From: Burkholderiales bacterium
GTDB lineage: Bacteria; Pseudomonadota; Gammaproteobacteria; Burkholderiales; CAIKXV01
Direction of reading: 5' to 3'
Length of the DNA: 10,120 bases
Assembly (NCBI GenBank): GCA_014379045.1
Contig: JACMMK010000454.1
Coordinates: forward strand, 1-10,120
The notes beneath the pieces were generated by a model. That model did no database searches and was not told the DNA's origin. It saw only the letters and a program-made list of their open reading frames with translations. Of this stretch, positions 1 through 6,545 are shown one piece after another. The position numbers and the translations under genes are program-made. Within the stretch, counting starts at the first letter, position 1. Every line of letters begins with the position of its first letter.

Positions 1-2
1 CC

Positions 3-962
3 GGCGTGTCCGCCTCTGACATCCATGACGTGATCCTCGTGGGCGGCCAGACGCGCATGCCCAAGGTGCAGGACAAGGTCAAGGAACTGTTCGGCAAAGA
101 GCCGCGCAAGGACGTCAACCCCGACGAAGCCGTCGCCGTGGGCGCCGCGATCCAGGGCCAGGTGCTGTCGGGCGACCGCACCGACGTGCTGCTGCTCGAC
201 GTCACGCCTTTGTCGCTGGGCATCGAAACCCTCGGTGGCGTGATGACCAAGCTGATCCAGAAGAACACGACGATCCCGACCAAGGCTTCGCAGGTGTTCT
301 CTACCGCCGACGACAACCAGTCGGCGGTCACGATCCATGTGCTGCAGGGCGAGCGGGAACTGTCGGCCGGCAACAAGAGCCTCGGTCAGTTCAACCTGAC
401 CGAGATTCCGCCGTCGCCGCGCGGCATGCCGCAGATCGAAGTGACCTTCGACATCGACGCCAACGGCATCCTGCATGTGTCGGCGAAAGACAAGGCGACC
501 GGCAAGGAGAACAAGATCAAGATCCAGGCGAGCTCGGGTCTGTCCGAAGACGAGATCAAGCGCATGGTCAAGGACGCCGAGGCGAATGCCGCCGACGACC
601 GGAAGATCATCGAGCTGGTCACTGCACGCAATCAGGCCGACGCGATGATCCACTCGGTGCGCAAGTCCTTCGCCGAGCACGGTGCTGGGCTCGATGCCGG
701 CGAGAAAGAGCAGATCGAGACCGCGTTGAAGGAAGCCGAGGAAGCGGTCAAGGGCGGTGACAAGGAGACGATCGAAGCGAAGTCGCAGGCGCTCGCGACG
801 GTATCGCAGAAGCTCGGCGAAAAGATCTATGCGCAGGAACAGGGCAAGCCGGCGGACGGCGACGCGGCAGGCGGCAACGCGCCGGCCGGCAAGGCTTCGG
901 GCAAGGACGACGGCGATGTGGTCGACGCCGAATTCGAGGAAGTGAAGGAAGCGAAGAAGTAA
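3..962 (+). CDS. dnaK: Chaperone protein DnaK (Hsp70), C-terminal half, cut by window edge
   Basis: ATP-dependent cytosolic Hsp70 chaperone that binds exposed hydrophobic peptides and works with DnaJ and GrpE. The frame is open from the left edge. The visible 319 residues begin in the last part of the nucleotide-binding domain, with the conserved DVILVGGQTRMP and KDVNPDEAVAVGAA stretches. They continue through the interdomain linker (VLLLDVTPLSLGIE, about residues 62-75 of the visible part) into the beta-sandwich substrate-binding domain (NQSAVTIHVLQGER, RGMPQIEVTFDIDANGI) and the helical lid. The protein ends in a glycine/alanine-rich disordered tail and the typical acidic end DVVDAEFEEVKEAKK. 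Compared with the usual length of about 640 residues, roughly the first 320 lie outside the window. GTG at 6 is an internal codon, not a start. The gene is followed by a strong hairpin terminator and then dnaJ, the standard proteobacterial order. The family assignment is certain. Confidence 0.98.
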   Translation, partial: GVSASDIHDVILVGGQTRMPKVQDKVKELFGKEPRKDVNPDEAVAVGAAIQGQVLSGDRTDVLLLDVTPLSLGIETLGGVMTKLIQKNTTIPTKASQVFSTADDNQSAVTIHVLQGERELSAGNKSLGQFNLTEIPPSPRGMPQIEVTFDIDANGILHVSAKDKATGKENKIKIQASSGLSEDEIKRMVKDAEANAADDRKIIELVTARNQADAMIHSVRKSFAEHGAGLDAGEKEQIETALKEAEEAVKGGDKETIEAKSQALATVSQKLGEKIYAQEQGKPADGDAAGGNAPAGKASGKDDGDVVDAEFEEVKEAKK

Positions 963-985
963 CTGTCTTACCGACCCCGCACGAC

Positions 986-1012
986 AAGGCGGCTGAGCGA
1001 TCAGCCGCCTTT
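986..1012 (+). terminator. Intrinsic terminator downstream of dnaK
   Basis: An 11-bp perfect stem is seen directly: AAGGCGGCTGA at 986-996, loop GCGA at 997-1000 (a GNRA tetraloop), and TCAGCCGCCTT at 1001-1011. A short T run at 1010-1012 follows the stem base. It lies 23 bases after the dnaK stop. The T run is short, so termination is probably partial, allowing some read-through into dnaJ. The read-through is inference. Confidence 0.8.
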
Positions 1013-1038
1013 CGCTCGTGGGGCGCCGAAATCGCACG

Positions 1039-1067
1039 ATGCGGCTGCGCGAAGCGCGCAGCCGCAT
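1039..1067 (+). repeat. Perfect 13-bp inverted repeat (hairpin) in the dnaK-dnaJ spacer
   Basis: Left arm ATGCGGCTGCGCG at 1039-1051, loop AAG at 1052-1054, right arm CGCGCAGCCGCAT at 1055-1067. Pairing is perfect over 13 bp and very GC-rich. No T tract follows, so it does not look like a second intrinsic terminator. It sits 34 bases before the dnaJ start, in what would be the dnaJ leader. It could be an attenuating or RNA-processing hairpin, or a dispersed repeat of the genome; the sequence does not decide between these. Confidence 0.75.
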
Positions 1068-1101
1068 GAAGACGTTGCCACCGCAGCCGAAGAGATGACC
1101 G

Positions 1102-2220
1102 ATGTCCAAGCGTGACTATTACGAAGTGCTCGGCGTGAACCGCGACGCCGACGAAGACGCGCTGAAGAGGGCCTATCGCAGGCTCGCGATGAAGCACCAT
1201 CCGGACCGCAACCCGGATAACCCCAAATCAGAGGAAACCTTCAAGGAGGCGAAGGAAGCCTACGAGATCCTCTCCGATCCCGCCCGGCGCGCCGCCTTCG
1301 ACCAGTATGGTCATGCCGGGGTCGAGGCGGCGATGGGTGCCGGCGGCGGTGCGGGCATGGGCGGTTTCGCCGACGCGTTCGGCGACATTTTCGGCGAGAT
1401 CTTCGGCGGCGGCGGACGCGGTCGCAACGGCGTCTACCGGGGCGCCGATCTGCGCTACAACCTCGAGATCTCGCTCGAAGAGGCGGCGCGCGGCACCGAC
1501 ACCCAGATCCGCATCCCGACCCAGTCGAAGTGCGAGGTCTGCGACGGCAGCGGCGCGAAGCCCGGGACCAAGCCGGTGTCCTGCCCCACCTGCGACGGCC
1601 ACGGCCAGGTGCGAATGCAGCAGGGCTTCTTCTCGATCCAGCAGACCTGCCCGCGTTGCCATGGCACCGGGAAGATCGTGCCGACCCCGTGTACCGAGTG
1701 CAACGGCGCGGGCGCGGTCAAGAAACAGAAGACCCTGTCGGTGAAGATCCCGGCCGGGGTCGACGACGGCGACCGGATACGGCTGTCGGGCGAAGGCGAA
1801 GCGGGTGCGAACGGTGGCCCGTCGGGCGACCTGTATGTCGTGATGCATATCAAGCCGCACTCGATCTTCAAGCGCGAGCAGACCGATCTTCACTGCGACA
1901 TGCCGGTCAGCATCGCCACCGCGGCACTGGGCGGCGAGATCGAGATTCCCACGCTGGACGGCCAGGCGAAGATCCGCATTCCCGCCGAGACACAGACGGG
2001 CAAGGTGTTCCGCCTGCGCGGCAAGGGGATCAAGCAGGTGCGCGGCGCCGGATACGGCGACCTGTTGTGTCATGTGTACGTCGAGACCCCGGTGAACCTC
2101 ACCGCGCGGCAGCGTGAACTCCTGGAGGAGTTCGAGTCGATCACGAGCGAGGATCCGTCGCTGCACAACCCGCAGGCGAAGGGGTGGCTCGACAAGGTGA
2201 GGGATTTCTTCGCCGGTTAG
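1102..2220 (+). CDS. dnaJ: Chaperone protein DnaJ (Hsp40)
   Basis: Co-chaperone that delivers substrates to DnaK and stimulates its ATPase. The 372-residue product is full length for a type I DnaJ. The J domain spans about residues 3-70, with the catalytic HPD at 33-35 and the KRAYRRLAMKHHP helix. A Gly/Phe-rich region follows at about 75-108. The zinc-binding domain has four CxxCxGxG repeats, with cysteine pairs at 144/147, 161/164, 183/186 and 197/200. The two beta-sandwich substrate-binding domains follow, and the C-terminal dimerisation end reads WLDKVRDFFAG. ATG 1102 is chosen because MSKRDYYEVLGV is the canonical amino terminus; a weak purine-rich AGAGA lies about 6 bases upstream. An ATG at 1095 is out of frame and meets a stop within seven codons. 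It is 139 bases downstream of dnaK and probably relies on read-through or its own heat-shock promoter, which I could not identify. No clear terminator follows; instead a transporter-gene remnant begins almost at once. Confidence 0.99.
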   Translation: MSKRDYYEVLGVNRDADEDALKRAYRRLAMKHHPDRNPDNPKSEETFKEAKEAYEILSDPARRAAFDQYGHAGVEAAMGAGGGAGMGGFADAFGDIFGEIFGGGGRGRNGVYRGADLRYNLEISLEEAARGTDTQIRIPTQSKCEVCDGSGAKPGTKPVSCPTCDGHGQVRMQQGFFSIQQTCPRCHGTGKIVPTPCTECNGAGAVKKQKTLSVKIPAGVDDGDRIRLSGEGEAGANGGPSGDLYVVMHIKPHSIFKREQTDLHCDMPVSIATAALGGEIEIPTLDGQAKIRIPAETQTGKVFRLRGKGIKQVRGAGYGDLLCHVYVETPVNLTARQRELLEEFESITSEDPSLHNPQAKGWLDKVRDFFAG

Positions 2221-2221
2221 T

Positions 2222-2406
2222 GCTTCGGTTGCGTGGGTGGATGCACGGTCGAACACGTTGAAGGAACTGATGGCGCTCGCCCGGTCACAGCCCGGAAAGA
2301 TCTCGTTCGGTACCGCGGGCGTCGGCAGCGCCCCGCACATGACCTAACCCCCGCGTTCCAGACGGTGCGCGACGCCACGGCGCTCCGCGTCGACGACCGG
2401 GATTGA
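2222..2406 (+). pseudogene. Remnant of a Bug/TctC-family solute-binding protein (internal fragment, frameshifted)
   Basis: Frame 2 directly after the dnaJ stop reads, without a start codon, through VDARSNTLKELMALARSQPG and KISFGTAGVGSAPHMT to a TAA at 2345-2347. This matches the central part of the Bug family: compare NVKDLVGLLQKNPGKITF with GTGSSDHLSAELF in the complete copy at 4230-5198, and SVKELVDHARANPEKLNY with GNGNITHVAAELF in the copy at 9014-9994. After the stop, homology plausibly resumes in frame 1 at 2353 as AFQTVRDATALRVDDRD, in the place where the family has ELF...HVPYKG, ending at TGA 2404-2406. About 8 bases stand where two codons are expected, so a frameshift of about 2 bases is inferred. 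Only about 60 of about 325 residues remain, equivalent to residues 128-183 of the 4230-5198 product. Both ends of the gene are missing. The first segment is convincing; the second is weaker. Confidence 0.72.
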
Positions 2407-2889
2407 TCACCGGGCGGCGCCCTGCATCGCGCCGCTGACCTTGGACACGTACCGTGCAAGCGCACGGATGTCGTCGTCCGACAGCGTCGCCTTGTAGGAA
2501 GGCATGTTGCCGACGCCATTGCGCAGGGCGGTCGCGACGCGCTGCGCGTCGGGCTTCAGCTCATCGAGCACCGGCCCGATCACGCCGGTGCTGTCCGCGT
2601 CCTTGAGCGTGTGGCACAGCGTACACGCCGGAATCGCGCCGCCCTTGAACAACTTGCGGCCGAGCGCGAGGCCGCTGGCGTCGTCGGCGGCATGGACGGG
2701 CGCCATCATGCCGAGTGCCAGGACCAGCGCAGCGCCCCTCGATCCGACGGCGCGAACCAGCGCAGGCAGCAGCAGGATCGGGACAACCTGAAAGCGTGGA
2801 GCGCCCCGGGCGAATCGACGGTCGCCACGATCGGTGCCGCCACGGCGTAGTATGCGGGCCAGGTCCGACCGCCGAGGCTCGTTGGGCAC
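2407..2889 (-). CDS. sorB: Monohaem cytochrome c, probable electron-accepting subunit of the sulfite dehydrogenase
   Basis: Small periplasmic class I c-type cytochrome that would accept electrons from the molybdenum subunit encoded just upstream. In the 160-residue frame, a signal-like hydrophobic stretch (GAALVLALGMMAPVHA, about residues 52-67) ends at a likely cleavage site VHA/ADD. The haem site CTLCH is at 89-93, with His93 as proximal ligand, and NMPSY carries the probable axial Met129. The family-typical helix LSDDDIRALARYVSKV follows. The stop of the sulfite dehydrogenase at 2904-2906 lies 14 bases before this frame's first start, which argues for an operon. The start is uncertain. The only standard start codon in the open frame before the signal sequence is GTG 2889, which lacks a visible ribosome-binding site and gives an unusually long, arginine-rich leader of about 35 residues before the hydrophobic segments. 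The haem protein call is secure; the SorB role rests on neighbourhood and could also be described simply as cytochrome c. Confidence 0.88.
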   Translation of the reverse strand: MPNEPRRSDLARILRRGGTDRGDRRFARGAPRFQVVPILLLPALVRAVGSRGAALVLALGMMAPVHAADDASGLALGRKLFKGGAIPACTLCHTLKDADSTGVIGPVLDELKPDAQRVATALRNGVGNMPSYKATLSDDDIRALARYVSKVSGAMQGAAR

Positions 2890-2903
2890 GACGTGAACGA
2901 CGG

Positions 2904-4133
2904 TCAGCTCACCGTTACCGTGACCGCATGATCGGCCCAGCTCGTGTTGTTGTACCCGCTGACGTTTTCGAGACGATGCTCAGGCTGAACGTTGCCGGCC
3001 ATGTCGGTCGCGCGACTCGCGAGTCGGTGACTGCCTGCCGGCAGTCGCGCCGCGAACACGAACTGGCGCCACGCATACTTGCCGAGGTCGGGGCCGACGA
3101 AGCGCGACTCGCGCCAGGTCTTGCCGCCGTCGACCGATACTTCGACCCGCCTCACGGCGCTGAGACCGCCGAAGGCGACGCCATGTATCTGCACCATGCC
3201 GGCCGTCGGCGCCGCGCTGTCCGGGCTGGGCGCGTTGATCCATGACTTGACGCTCATCTCCTGCACCGACGGCTGCGCGGGATCGCCCTGGGTGCCGGGC
3301 GGTGAGATGCGATAGCCGTGCGACATGATCCTGGCGTCGGTCTCGGCGGTCGTGAACGCGAGCCGCCTGATGTACTTGATGTTGTTCACGCCGGTGTACC
3401 CGGGCACGATCAGACGCAAGGGTCCGCCATGCGCGAGCGAGATCGGCACACCGTTCATCTCCCACGCAAGCAGCGCATCGGTCATCGCTTCGATCGGCAC
3501 CGAACGCTCGACGATGAGGCTCTTCGGGTCGAGCCCCTCGGGCAGGCGTTCGCCCCCCGTCCCGGTCATGTGGCGGATGCCCGCAGCCAGGCCGCCCCGG
3601 TCCTCGATCACTGCACGTACCGGTACGCCGCTCCAGAACACGCAGCCCGCCGCACCGACCGTCCAGGGCGTGCCGCTCGGCTTGCCCGGAAAGAAGCCGC
3701 GACCATTGCCCGAACACTGCAACACCATCGCCACCGTTTCGAGACCCATGCTCTTCAGTTCGCGCAGCGCGAAGCGACGGGGATTTCTGACCCCCTCGAC
3801 CGACAGCTCCCACGCGTCACGGTCGGCGACGATCGAGGCGTCCGGGGGTGGCAGGTTGTTGCGGATGTAGAGCTGTTCGGCGGGCGTGATGAGGCTGGTG
3901 CCGAATGCGCTGCGTCGTGTCTCGAGCGTGCTCGAGCTGTGCACGATGAGGCTGTTCGCGTCCTTCCAGGACACATACGCGGGCAGAGGCTTGACCTGCG
4001 CCGCTGCAGGCCGGGTCCAGGTGCCCAATGCCGCCGCAGCCACTGCACTGGCGCTGCCTGCGAGCAGGTGACGGCGACCTTGAAGGAAGTGCGACGCCAT
4101 CAGGGGGTTTGCTTGCGCTTTCGGGTGGGTCAT
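2904..4133 (-). CDS. sorA: Sulfite dehydrogenase (sulfite:cytochrome c oxidoreductase), molybdenum subunit, SorA type
   Basis: Periplasmic molybdopterin enzyme of the sulfite oxidase family, oxidising sulfite to sulfate and passing two electrons to cytochrome c. The 409-residue product begins with a Tat-type signal: twin arginines at 20-21 in QGRRHLLAG, a hydrophobic stretch to about 39, and cleavage near PAAA/QV (45-46). The oxidoreductase molybdopterin domain covers about residues 80-265. The cofactor-ligating cysteine is Cys140 in VLQCSGNGRGFF, and other family stretches are CVFWSGVPVRAV and HGGPLRLIVPGYTGVNNIKY. The C-terminal Mo-co dimerisation domain, about 285-409, contains VSVDGGKTWRES and ATDMAGNVQP. 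ATG 4133 is chosen because GGAG at 4140-4143 stands 6 bases ahead; an alternative ATG at 4100 has no such site but would keep the signal. It is 96 bases downstream of a Bug binding-protein gene and immediately upstream of a monohaem cytochrome c. SoxC is the nearest alternative, but no other sox gene is seen and the partner is a small monohaem cytochrome, not a dihaem SoxD. Confidence 0.93.
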   Translation of the reverse strand: MTHPKAQANPLMASHFLQGRRHLLAGSASAVAAAALGTWTRPAAAQVKPLPAYVSWKDANSLIVHSSSTLETRRSAFGTSLITPAEQLYIRNNLPPPDASIVADRDAWELSVEGVRNPRRFALRELKSMGLETVAMVLQCSGNGRGFFPGKPSGTPWTVGAAGCVFWSGVPVRAVIEDRGGLAAGIRHMTGTGGERLPEGLDPKSLIVERSVPIEAMTDALLAWEMNGVPISLAHGGPLRLIVPGYTGVNNIKYIRRLAFTTAETDARIMSHGYRISPPGTQGDPAQPSVQEMSVKSWINAPSPDSAAPTAGMVQIHGVAFGGLSAVRRVEVSVDGGKTWRESRFVGPDLGKYAWRQFVFAARLPAGSHRLASRATDMAGNVQPEHRLENVSGYNNTSWADHAVTVTVS

Positions 4134-4139
4134 CGCGGT

Positions 4140-4143
4140 CTCC
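4140..4143 (-). promoter_or_regulatory. Ribosome-binding site fixing the sorA start
   Basis: GGAG on the minus strand with a 6-base spacer to ATG 4133. This favours 4133 over the internal ATG at 4100, whose upstream bases are C-rich. Confidence 0.6.
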
Positions 4144-4229
4144 GGTCGAACCTCGTTCTGCGCGGGCGCCGCTGCGCTCGGTACATCGACGTTCGTAGGC
4201 GTTTCTTCTGAGCGGTGTCGACTGTGGCG

Positions 4230-5198
4230 TCAATCGGCCTTGATGTTCGCCGTCTGCACCACCTGCCGCCAGCGCGTGATCTCCTGCTTGAGGAAGGTCT
4301 CGAACTGCGCGCCGGTGTTGGCGACGACATCGAAGCCGAGCTCGTCCATGCTCTGGCGCAGCTGCGGCGACTTCAGCGCGGCGATCACCGCGCCCTCGAG
4401 CTTGCTCCGGATCTCCTTCGGCAGTCCACGCGGCGCGGCGAACGCCTGCCACGAATACACTTCGAACCCGGAGAACCCGAGCTCGACCATCGTCGGCACG
4501 TCGGGGAACTGCGGCGCGCGCTTGTCGCCGGTGATCGCGAGCGCGCGCAGCCGGCCCCCCTTGATATGCCCGGCCGCCGCGCCGAGGTTCTGGAACGACA
4601 CGTCGACCTGACCGCCGATCATGTCGGCCATCGCCGCCGCGCCGCCCTTGTACGGCACATGGATGCCGGTCGTGCTGGTGCGCTGCCAGAACAGTTCGGC
4701 CGACAGATGATCGGACGAGCCGGTGCCCGACGAGACGAACGTGATCTTGCCCGGGTTCTTCTGCAGTAGCCCGACCAGGTCCTTCACGTTCGACGCCGCG
4801 ACCTTCTGGCTCGCCACCAGCACGTTCGGCGTGCGCACCGCGACCGTCAGCAGGTCGTAGTCGCGCAGCGGGTCGTACGGCAGATCCTTGAACAGTGCGA
4901 CGTTGATCGCGAACACGCCGATCGAGCCCACCATGAACGTGTAGCCGTCGGGACTCGCCTTCGCCAGCAGTTGCCCGGCGATCGCCCCGTTGGCACCCGG
5001 GCGGTTGTCGACGATCACGGTCTGGCCCAGGGATTCCTGCAGACGCACAGCCACCGAGCGCGCGACGATGTCCGACGACCCCCCGGCAACGAACGGCACC
5101 AGCAGGCGGATCGGCCGGGTCGGCCACGATTGGGCCTGCGCCGAAAGCACGGCGAAGACAGACAGCGCTGCAGCGAGCGTGACGCGACCGAGATTCAT
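4230..5198 (-). CDS. Tripartite tricarboxylate transporter substrate-binding protein (Bug/TctC family)
   Basis: Periplasmic solute-binding protein that captures a small organic acid or similar ligand, classically for a TctAB membrane transporter. The 322-residue product is the usual family length. A Sec signal peptide (about residues 1-22) ends at AQA/QS, followed by the family opening WPTRPIRLLVPF. The ligand-loop motif VAGGSSDIVAR is at 37-47, DNRPGANGAIAG at 64-75, LPYDPLRDYDLLT at 106-118, KNPGKITFVSSGTGS at 147-161 and HVPYKGGAA at 180-188. The C-terminal part carries DVPTMVELGF. ATG 5198 is chosen because GGAGGAG stands 4 bases ahead and the signal peptide begins there; upstream in-frame codons are non-family. 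There are no tctA or tctB genes in the window, as is common for these orphan proteins in Burkholderiales. It precedes sorA by 96 bases on the same strand with no obvious terminator between them, so co-transcription is possible. The ligand cannot be read from the sequence; a sulfur-containing organic acid would fit the neighbours but is only a guess. Confidence 0.96.
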   Translation of the reverse strand: MNLGRVTLAAALSVFAVLSAQAQSWPTRPIRLLVPFVAGGSSDIVARSVAVRLQESLGQTVIVDNRPGANGAIAGQLLAKASPDGYTFMVGSIGVFAINVALFKDLPYDPLRDYDLLTVAVRTPNVLVASQKVAASNVKDLVGLLQKNPGKITFVSSGTGSSDHLSAELFWQRTSTTGIHVPYKGGAAAMADMIGGQVDVSFQNLGAAAGHIKGGRLRALAITGDKRAPQFPDVPTMVELGFSGFEVYSWQAFAAPRGLPKEIRSKLEGAVIAALKSPQLRQSMDELGFDVVANTGAQFETFLKQEITRWRQVVQTANIKAD

Positions 5199-5202
5199 CG
5201 AA

Positions 5203-5209
5203 CTCCTCC
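5203..5209 (-). promoter_or_regulatory. Strong Shine-Dalgarno deciding the tctC/bug start
   Basis: GGAGGAG on the minus strand, 4 bases before ATG 5198. It rules out the much longer upstream open frame as coding. Confidence 0.8.
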
Positions 5210-5254
5210 GGGGGAATCGTAGACGTTTGTCTTCGTTGTTATGTCGACGAGCGT

Positions 5255-5332
5255 ACCGCAAAGCCCAGCACGCGCGTGCACACATTGCCGCGCGCCGTGC
5301 CGATGCGGGGTAGTACCATTGCGGCACCGCAA
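5255..5332. promoter_or_regulatory. Divergent control region between tctC/bug and puuD, with palindromes
   Basis: The 148 bases between the two divergent starts (5199-5346) contain a perfect 12-bp palindrome GCACGCGCGTGC at 5268-5279. They also contain an inverted repeat TTGCGG/CCGCAA separated by two bases at 5319-5332. A further ACCGCAA at 5255-5261 repeats the right arm (ACCGCAA at 5326-5332). Such symmetry between divergent genes is typical of dimeric regulator binding, but no regulator gene is in the window and I found no confident -35/-10 pair for either direction. Operator function is inferred. Confidence 0.35.
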
Positions 5333-5346
5333 CGTCGCCTGGGCTC

Positions 5347-6528
5347 ATGGAAGCGTATCTCCTCGACTGGATCAGCCTGCTGCTGCGTTGGCTGCATGTG
5401 ATCGCTGGCATCGTGTGGATCGGCGCGTCGTTCTACTTCGTCGCGCTCGACAACTCCCTCGAGCCGCCCAACCCGCCGAAGAAAGGCGTGCTGGGCGAGA
5501 ACTGGTCGATCCACGGCGGTGGCTTCTATCACAAGCAGAAGTACGTGGTCGCGCCCGAACGCCTGCCGGAGCACCTGCATTGGTTCAAGTGGGAGGCGTA
5601 CTGGACGTGGCTCAGCGGCTTTGCGCTATTCGTCGTCGTCTACTACGTGCATGCGGAGTCGATGCTGATCGACCGGTCGGTCGCCGACATCGCACCGTCG
5701 ACGGCGATACTGGCGAGCCTCGGCCTGATCGTCGCAGGCTGGCTGACCTACGACCTGCTGTGCCGCTCGCCGCTGGGCGATCACGACGGCGCGCTCGCCG
5801 CGGTCGGGTTCGCGCTGATCGCACTCGCTGCCTGGGGGTGCGCGCAACTGTTCGGCGGACGCGGCGCGTACCTCCAGGTGGGCGTGATGGTCGGCACGAT
5901 CATGGTCGCGAACGTCGCGATGGTGATCATCCCCGGACAGCGCAGGATGGTCGAGGCCATGCGCGCGGGTCGCACGCCCGATCCCAAGTACGGCCGCTGG
6001 GGCAAGCAGCGTTCGATCCACAACAACTACGTGACGCTGCCGGTCGTGTTCATCATGCTCTGCGGACACTACCCGATGACCTACGGCCATCCGCATGCGT
6101 GGGCAGTACTCGTGGCAGTGTTCGCGATCGGTGGCGTGGTGCGCCATTACTTCAATCGCCGCAATGCAGGGCACACGATCCGCTGGTTGCCGGCGGCTGC
6201 GGTCGCGATGGTGCTGGCGTTGGCCGTGCTGGTCATGCCGCGCGTGCCCGACGGCGCCGGCGGGCCCACTTCGTTCTCCGATGTCGAGCGCGTGGTCGCG
6301 TTACGCTGCCAGTCGTGTCATGCCGCGACGCCCACCCAACCCGGCTTCGTGCAACCGCCCGGCGGGATCATGCTCGACACGGCCGAACGCATCGGTCTGC
6401 TCGCGCAGAAGATCCACCAGCAGGCGGTGCTCGCGAAGGTGATGCCTCCGGGCAACCTGACCGGCATCACCGACGACGAGCGGGCGATCATCGCCGACTG
6501 GTACCGGCAAGGTGCGCCCGGCCGTTGA
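5347..6528 (+). CDS. puuD: PuuD-type membrane urate hydroxylase with C-terminal cytochrome c domain
   Basis: Integral inner-membrane enzyme that oxidises urate to 5-hydroxyisourate, the entry to the allantoin branch of purine breakdown. In the described PuuD family, electrons pass to a fused cytochrome c domain and not to oxygen with peroxide release. The 393 residues match the family length. The N-terminal urate-oxidase domain (DUF989 type) opens with LLLRWLHVIAGIVWIGASFYFV and has WSIHGGGFYHKQKY (53-66), HWFKWEAYWTWLSG (78-91) and PKYGRWGKQRSIHNNYVTLPV (213-233). About eight hydrophobic segments are seen (roughly 11-30, 86-103, 117-136, 148-168, 177-196, 228-246, 251-266, 281-298). The periplasmic tail carries the haem site CQSCH at 321-325 and a likely axial Met366 in VMPPGN. 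ATG 5347 begins the family's N terminus, with no clear Shine-Dalgarno. No other urate-pathway gene (hiuH, uraD, allantoinase) is next to it. The family call is firm; the substrate is assumed from the family. Confidence 0.93.
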   Translation: MEAYLLDWISLLLRWLHVIAGIVWIGASFYFVALDNSLEPPNPPKKGVLGENWSIHGGGFYHKQKYVVAPERLPEHLHWFKWEAYWTWLSGFALFVVVYYVHAESMLIDRSVADIAPSTAILASLGLIVAGWLTYDLLCRSPLGDHDGALAAVGFALIALAAWGCAQLFGGRGAYLQVGVMVGTIMVANVAMVIIPGQRRMVEAMRAGRTPDPKYGRWGKQRSIHNNYVTLPVVFIMLCGHYPMTYGHPHAWAVLVAVFAIGGVVRHYFNRRNAGHTIRWLPAAAVAMVLALAVLVMPRVPDGAGGPTSFSDVERVVALRCQSCHAATPTQPGFVQPPGGIMLDTAERIGLLAQKIHQQAVLAKVMPPGNLTGITDDERAIIADWYRQGAPGR

Positions 6529-6545
6529 TCAGGCAGACCCGCCGC

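Noticed and set aside
1228..2340. Long minus-strand open frame across dnaJ
   Set aside because: It is the antisense shadow of dnaJ. The protein is low-complexity Arg/Ala/Leu-rich with no domain, while the + frame is a perfect DnaJ.
2221..2406. Intact short protein-coding gene after dnaJ
   Set aside because: There is no start codon with a ribosome-binding site at the head of the frame, and homology covers only the middle of a known family with an internal stop and a frame change. A remnant is the better explanation.
3318..4211. 297-codon + strand open frame opposite sorA
   Set aside because: Antisense shadow of a well-supported sulfite dehydrogenase, with no family features.
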